In this document: one piece after another, positions 41,478-45,029 of the stretch
Position numbering within the stretch: the first letter of the stretch is position 1
Layout of the letters: every line of letters begins with the position of its first letter
NCBI GenBank assembly: GCA_002430835.1
Contig: DJDA01000074.1
Coordinates: 1 to 45,029, forward strand
Origin: Brevundimonas sp. UBA5936
GTDB lineage: Bacteria; Pseudomonadota; Alphaproteobacteria; Caulobacterales; Caulobacteraceae
Length of the DNA stretch: 45,029 bases
Direction of reading: 5' to 3'
Position numbers and translations under genes: made by a program
The notes under the pieces: generated by a model
What the model saw: only the letters and a program-made list of their open reading frames with translations
Told to the model about the DNA's origin: nothing
Database searches by the model: none

Positions 41478-42655
41478 CGCCCGGCCTCCGCGGCCGCGGG
41501 CGCCTGCTGCGGTTGGGGCTGCATCGTCGTGTGCTGGGGCGTGACCTGCATGCCCGGCCGCACAAGGCCTTTCAGGATGATGACCTCACCCGCCTTCAGG
41601 CCGCTTTCGACCACACGGAGGCCATCAGCCATTCCGCCGAGCTTGACCGGACGGTACTCGACCTTGTTGCCCGCCCCCAGCGTCAGGACATAGGTCTGTC
41701 CCTGGTCCGTGCCGACCGCCTGATCATCAATGAGAACAGCCTGGCGTGGAGCCGCGGTGTCCAGCCGAACGCGCGCGAACAGACCCGGCGCCAACAGGCC
41801 GCCGGGGTTGGCGATCACGGCGCGAGCGCGCACCGTGCCGGTGCCGCGATTCACCTGAGCCCCGATGAAATCCAGCTCGCCTTCGTGGGGATGGCCTTCT
41901 TCATTCATCAGACCGATGCGTACGGGCAGTCTGTTCGCCGGGCGGCCATTTCCGTCCGGGCGGGCCCTGGCGATGAAGTCCAGATAGGCCGCCTCATCGA
42001 TGTCGAAATAGACCTGAAGCGGATCGATGGAGACGATAGTCGTCAACACCGTCACGCCCGCAGCGATCACATTGCCCCTGGTGACGGCGATGCGATCCAC
42101 ACGCCCGCTGATGGGCGCCGTCACGCGCGCATAGGACAGGTTCAATCGCGCCGCCGCAGACGCCGCATGGGCGGCCTGAACCTGCGCCTGTCGCTCACGG
42201 TGAGCGGACTGAGCGGTCTCAAGCGCACGCGCGGAAATGGCCCCGTTGGGCGCCAAACGCTCGGCGCGCGCCAGATCCGCCTCCGCCTGCGTCAGTTGGA
42301 CCTCAGCCTGACGCGCCTGAGCCTCTGCGGCATCCAGCAGAACCTGAAGCGGTCGTGGGTCAAGTTGGAACAACAGCTGCCCCTGCCGCACGAGCCCCCC
42401 TTCGGGGACGCTCACGCTTTGGATGGTGCCGCCCGCCTTGGGACGCAGTTCGACCGTTTCAGGGGCCGCCAGATAGCCGGTGAACTCCACCGTCGGCGCG
42501 ATCTCTCGGCCCAAGGCCTGGGCCACAGGCGCCGCCGGCGCAGCAGAAGCGGCGACCGCGCTTTCCGCTGGAACCTGCTGCACCGCGTAGATCAGGCCGC
42601 CGCCAGCCAACAGGCCGCCTGTGACGACCACCGCCGCCTTCTTGGATATTCGCAT
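41474..42655 (-). CDS. RND pump periplasmic adaptor (AcrA/MexA-like)
   Basis: 393 residues. A hydrophobic N-terminus (about 8-27) without a lipobox Cys suggests a membrane-anchored or secreted, non-lipidated adaptor. Lipoyl halves (GLVRQGQLLFQLDPRPLQVL and RVTAPISGRVDRIAVTRGNV) flank a short alpha-hairpin (about 108-165), and beta-barrel and membrane-proximal domains follow. It bridges the RND protein and the outer-membrane channel. The C-terminus is Gln/Pro-rich (TMQPQPQQAPAAAE). It is the first gene of the pump operon; a MerR-type promoter lies at 42723-42753. Confidence 0.94.
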   Translation of the reverse strand: MRISKKAAVVVTGGLLAGGGLIYAVQQVPAESAVAASAAPAAPVAQALGREIAPTVEFTGYLAAPETVELRPKAGGTIQSVSVPEGGLVRQGQLLFQLDPRPLQVLLDAAEAQARQAEVQLTQAEADLARAERLAPNGAISARALETAQSAHRERQAQVQAAHAASAAARLNLSYARVTAPISGRVDRIAVTRGNVIAAGVTVLTTIVSIDPLQVYFDIDEAAYLDFIARARPDGNGRPANRLPVRIGLMNEEGHPHEGELDFIGAQVNRGTGTVRARAVIANPGGLLAPGLFARVRLDTAAPRQAVLIDDQAVGTDQGQTYVLTLGAGNKVEYRPVKLGGMADGLRVVESGLKAGEVIILKGLVRPGMQVTPQHTTMQPQPQQAPAAAEAGR

Positions 42656-42722
42656 GAATTCCTATCCCGAGGAGGGCCGCTAACCGGCCCCATGCCGGAG
42701 GCGGTCGCCTGCCGATCAACGG

Positions 42723-42753
42723 GTGGTGCTTGCTACAAGCCTTGTAAGGTCAA
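42723..42753 (-). promoter_or_regulatory. MerR-type promoter/operator of the RND pump operon
   Basis: On the minus strand: TTGACC (42753-42748), a 19-bp spacer, then CACCAC (-10). The spacer contains a perfect 13-bp palindrome, TACAAG-G-CTTGTA (42734-42746). It keeps the central A, the TG and the spacer-end CA of the copA-type elements but has a different dyad, so it could also be a TetR-family or SoxR-like operator. The adaptor ATG is about 67 bp downstream of the -10. Confidence 0.5.
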
Positions 42754-42821
42754 GCCGTTCGGACGCCTGTTTCAAGCGGCGTCGAGAGAGGTCTGCAGGC
42801 GGTGTCAGACGCATGGCGAAA

Positions 42822-42853
42822 CCGACGAGGCACGCCGTCGCGCGCCTCGTCGG
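42822..42853 (-). terminator. Terminator after the DoxX gene
   Basis: CCGACGAGGC (42822-42831) and GCCTCGTCGG (42844-42853) form a perfect 10-bp stem with a 12-nt loop. On the minus strand it is followed by TTTC, consistent with ending the MFS-DoxX transcript before the pump promoter. Confidence 0.7.
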
Positions 42854-42893
42854 CTTTGAAGAAACGTCCCCCGCTCACCTCGTCTGCCCGGGC

Positions 42894-43307
42894 TTAGATC
42901 GGCTTCCCTCCGGCGGACCTTTCACGCGAGCGCTGAGCAAAGACGATGGCGGTCATGAGCCCCAGCGCCAGATTGACCAACGCATGGCTCCACTCGAAAC
43001 TCATGGCGTGAATGATGAACATCATCGCCTCGAGCGTCAGCATCGCCATCGTCGCCAAAACCAGCAACGGACGCCCGAACGCCCAGGAGATCAGGGGCGA
43101 CAGGACCGCCGCCGCCAAGACCACCTCCACCACGCCGAGCAGGCGCACCGCCTGGGGCGCGAAGTGGACCGGCCAGGACAAGAGAATGATCAGCATATCC
43201 ATAGGCTGGCTGAGCTTGGCGTAGCCCGCCGCGATGAAGAACATCGCCAGCCAACCCTGGAGCGTCCAAAGCGCCATATGTCGATAGCTTGCGTGCAGGC
43301 CCTTCAT
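42894..43307 (-). CDS. DoxX-family small membrane protein
   Basis: 137 residues with four hydrophobic segments (about 12-35, 50-75, 78-98, 105-125). FFIAAGYAKLSQP is the DoxX signature at the end of TM1. DoxX-like proteins are found with thiosulfate:quinone reduction and, more widely, in redox-stress complexes. Its ATG overlaps the MFS stop (ATGA). The role next to an MFS exporter in a metal-stress island is not clear; a redox function at the membrane is the usual suggestion. Confidence 0.8.
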   Translation of the reverse strand: MKGLHASYRHMALWTLQGWLAMFFIAAGYAKLSQPMDMLIILLSWPVHFAPQAVRLLGVVEVVLAAAVLSPLISWAFGRPLLVLATMAMLTLEAMMFIIHAMSFEWSHALVNLALGLMTAIVFAQRSRERSAGGKPI

Positions 43308-44545
43308 GACCGTGTCGGCGCCCGAACGCCGTCAAGGGCTGCGCTTGTCTTTCGTCGGCGCCATGCGAACCAGGCCGTCCCCAGCCCCGCAACCGCCAAG
43401 ATCGGCGCGGCGGCGACATTGACCACCGCCCAACCGTGCCCGACCTGCACCGCCCCTGCGGCCAGGGTCGCCAGCGCCGTCGCGCCGAAGACCATGAATT
43501 CATTAGCCGCCTGAGTCTTGGCGCGCTCGGCCGGCGCATAGGCTTCCGTCAACAGGGTGGTGCCGCCGATGTAGAGGAAATTCCACCCGGCTCCCAGAAG
43601 CAGCAAGGTGGCCTTGAACAGCAGCAGTCCCGGTCCGCTCAGGGCGATGCCAAGACTGATCGCCGACAATACGAGTCCCGCCATCAGAATCCGTCTCACG
43701 CCGTAACGCGTCGCCAGCCCTCCCGTGATGAAGGACGGCGCGAACATGCCTATGAGATGCCAGCGTGTGACCTCGGCCGCCGCGTCCACCCCATGTCCCG
43801 CCGCCACCACCGCAAGCGGGGAGGCGGTCATGACAAAGCTCATCACGACATAGGCCGCTGCGGCGTTCAGAACCGCGATCAGGAACACCGGCTGACGCAT
43901 GATCGCCGCCAAGGTTCGAGCAGGCCCCTTTTTCTCGTTCTCCGTTGCGGACGGCGGAGCTCGCAAAAGCCCCAGCAATGCGATTGAAATCAACGCGATC
44001 AAGGCTGACGCGGCATAGGCCCCCGCATACTCCGCCCCCGACACGAGGTGACGCGTGCGTGCAGCGATCTCGGGCCCGGCCAGCGCGGCCGCAACGCCGC
44101 CTGCCAGCACCCATGCCACCGCCTTCGCACGAAAAGCCGCCCCCACCATATCGGCGGCGGCGAAGCGATAGTACATGGCCGAGGCTTGAAAAACGCCCAT
44201 CAGCGCATTGCCGAGACAAAACAGAGCGAAATCGCCCGCGGCCATGCCCCAGGCCGCCACGCCTGATCCTGTCGCTCCGATCAGCGCCCCGACCTGAAAG
44301 CCAAGCCGGCGCCCGACCCTGGCCATCAGCAGCGATGTCGGAATGGCGGCGGCGGCCGTCACGACCGTGATCAAGGCCAACGGCAAGGTGGCGAGCCCCG
44401 GCGTCGGCGCCAGTTCGGCTCCCGCCAGACCGGAGAAGGTGAAGACAACAGAGACTGACGATAGATAGAGCGCCTGGGCCGCAGCCAACAGCAACGTCTG
44501 GCGACGCCCCCCGCTAGCTAACCGCTCGCCCCCGTCGGCCTTCAC
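43304..44545 (-). CDS. MFS transporter
   Basis: 413 residues with 12 predicted helices. GTG start at 44545. Motif-A-like VGRRLGFQVGALIG follows TM2, and the LLLGAGWNFLYIGGTTLLTE segment in the second half is typical of an uncharacterised drug:proton or YdhB-like branch. It is coupled to the DoxX gene downstream and overlaps the stop of a 24-codon ORF upstream (GTGA). The substrate is unknown. The MerR-type promoter at 44647-44677 lies upstream of the small ORF. Confidence 0.88.
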   Translation of the reverse strand: MKADGGERLASGGRRQTLLLAAAQALYLSSVSVVFTFSGLAGAELAPTPGLATLPLALITVVTAAAAIPTSLLMARVGRRLGFQVGALIGATGSGVAAWGMAAGDFALFCLGNALMGVFQASAMYYRFAAADMVGAAFRAKAVAWVLAGGVAAALAGPEIAARTRHLVSGAEYAGAYAASALIALISIALLGLLRAPPSATENEKKGPARTLAAIMRQPVFLIAVLNAAAAYVVMSFVMTASPLAVVAAGHGVDAAAEVTRWHLIGMFAPSFITGGLATRYGVRRILMAGLVLSAISLGIALSGPGLLLFKATLLLLGAGWNFLYIGGTTLLTEAYAPAERAKTQAANEFMVFGATALATLAAGAVQVGHGWAVVNVAAAPILAVAGLGTAWFAWRRRKTSAALDGVRAPTRS

Positions 44546-44616
44546 AGCTCGGCCTCAGCGGCGTCGGGCGACCAAGTCTGCGCGATCGTGGTTTGAAAGA
44601 AAGTAGCGGACGCCAT
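44542..44616 (-). CDS. Small 24-residue ORF coupled to the MFS gene
   Basis: ATG 44616 with GGAG at about 8 bp opens a frame MASATFFQTTIAQTWSPDAA plus AEL, ending in TGA at 44544-44542, which overlaps the GTG of the MFS gene (44545-44543). It may be a coupled leader peptide, or the tail of a gene eroded at its front. I recognise no family. Confidence rests on the ribosome-binding site, overlap and promoter position. Confidence 0.4.
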   Translation of the reverse strand: MASATFFQTTIAQTWSPDAAEAEL

Positions 44617-44646
44617 CGGACCAGCTCCGTGAATAACCTCCGCAAG

Positions 44647-44677
44647 GTCATGGAGCTTTCAACGCTGGGACGGTCAA
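44647..44677 (-). promoter_or_regulatory. MerR/CueR-type promoter of the MFS-DoxX unit
   Basis: On the minus strand: TTGACC (44677-44672), a 19-bp spacer with CAGCGTTGAAAGCTC, then CATGAC (-10). It shares the -35 box, central A, TTG-A block and spacer-end CA with the copA element. The small ORF starts 31 bp downstream of the -10 and the MFS gene 102 bp downstream. Confidence 0.5.
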
Positions 44678-44717
44678 CCTCCCAGAGCCCTTGCGGCCGC
44701 TGGCGGCGGGGCTGGGG

Positions 44718-44866
44718 CACCTGCTGCGTGCGATGACCGGTTCGTGGAGCTCGACGGACTGTGGAGGCACTCGGCGCCGTTCTACAGCGCCATCGGCCGA
44801 CCTTCGATTGATCCGGAACTGCTGATCCGGATGCTATTCGAAGATTACTGCTTCGGCATCCGATTT
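44718..44866 (+). pseudogene. Decayed transposase N-terminal fragment (DUF772 type)
   Basis: HLLRAM (44718-44735) then, after a frameshift, RFVELDGLW, APFYSAIGRPSIDPELLIRM and YCFGIRF (44738-44866) match the start of IS5/IS1182-type transposases, where this reads as a DUF772 domain. The homology stops after CFGIR, where intact copies have SERRLCEEV; no catalytic DDE region and no terminal repeats are visible. It is a dead insertion-sequence relic. Confidence 0.7.
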
Positions 44867-44971
44867 CGGCATTACGGCTCCAGGGGCGCCGCAGACGTTT
44901 CATTTGAGGCGGAGCATTGGAGCGGGCCCGCTTCGGGAGCCTGGTGTGCACGGTGTAGGCCCAGACAGCAG

Positions 44972-45002
44972 AAAGCCCCGGGGCGTTGGCCGTCGGGGCT
45001 TT
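44972..45002. terminator. Rho-independent-like terminator
   Basis: AAAGCCCC (44972-44979) and GGGGCTTT (44995-45002) form an 8-bp stem with A and T flanks and a GC-rich 15-nt loop. The A/T-flanked arms make it a bidirectional terminator candidate. The gene it serves lies beyond the right edge or is the decayed transposase. Confidence 0.7.
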
Positions 45003-45029
45003 GTAAGCTTGGGTGCGGGAGTAGGATTT

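Noticed and set aside
42723..42893. Open + strand frame upstream of and across the DoxX gene as a gene
   Set aside because: It contains the pump promoter and the DoxX terminator, then runs antisense to DoxX; no protein-like composition.
1..45029. Prophage, CRISPR array, tRNA or integrative element
   Set aside because: No integrase, phage structural gene, direct-repeat array or cloverleaf-like sequence was seen; the only mobile trace is the transposase fragment near the right edge.

Overview
The window is a GC-rich chromosomal stretch from an alphaproteobacterium. A Caulobacterales member, perhaps Brevundimonas-like, is my best guess. That is inferred from the FecI/FecR/TonB-receptor arrangement, a membrane-bound LytTR regulator, the acyl-CoA gene content and the many ATGA/GTGA translational overlaps; no rRNA or other marker confirms it. 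I saw no tRNA, rRNA, CRISPR array or prophage.

Layout. 1-5469: a partial NtrC-like response regulator with a degenerate AAA+ domain, divergent from a MacA/MacB-like ABC export operon. 5848-8581: a LysR regulator divergent from an aldo/keto reductase pseudogene and an MFS transporter. 8728-10592: a LytTR membrane regulator and a secreted alpha/beta hydrolase. 10760-17116: an iron-starvation-type sigma factor, a FecR anti-sigma, a TonB-dependent receptor with an STN domain, and an exported amidohydrolase, all leftward. 17272-27006: two acyl-CoA catabolic units. One (enoyl-CoA hydratase and ligase) is divergent from a PaaX-type regulator; the other (crotonase, acyl-CoA dehydrogenase, phosphotransferase, SDR remnant, SDR) is divergent from a TetR regulator and a second ligase. 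27035-31470: a scar joining a headless LysR gene to the tail of an alpha/beta hydrolase, then a GcvA-like LysR, a GST with a tiny coupled leader ORF, a luciferase-family oxidoreductase and an alkyltransferase.

31522-44616 reads as one metal-stress island: glutaredoxin plus ferredoxin reductase, CopZ-like chaperone, CopA ATPase, CueR regulator, DUF305 protein, a complete RND tripartite pump, and a DoxX/MFS pair. Six of its transcription units are preceded, in the correct orientation and 20-60 bases from the start codon, by the same MerR/CueR-type promoter: TTGACC-N5-A-N4-TG-N-A, with the dyad in a 19-bp spacer. I propose that the local CueR coordinates copper efflux, thiol repair and multidrug export as a local regulon; this is the main discovery candidate.

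The right edge (44718-44866) carries a decayed transposase fragment and a hairpin terminator. Several genes carry internal deletions (the reductase at 7240, the SDR at 21340, the LysR/hydrolase joint at 27800), so the region has been losing accessory metabolic genes by deletion.
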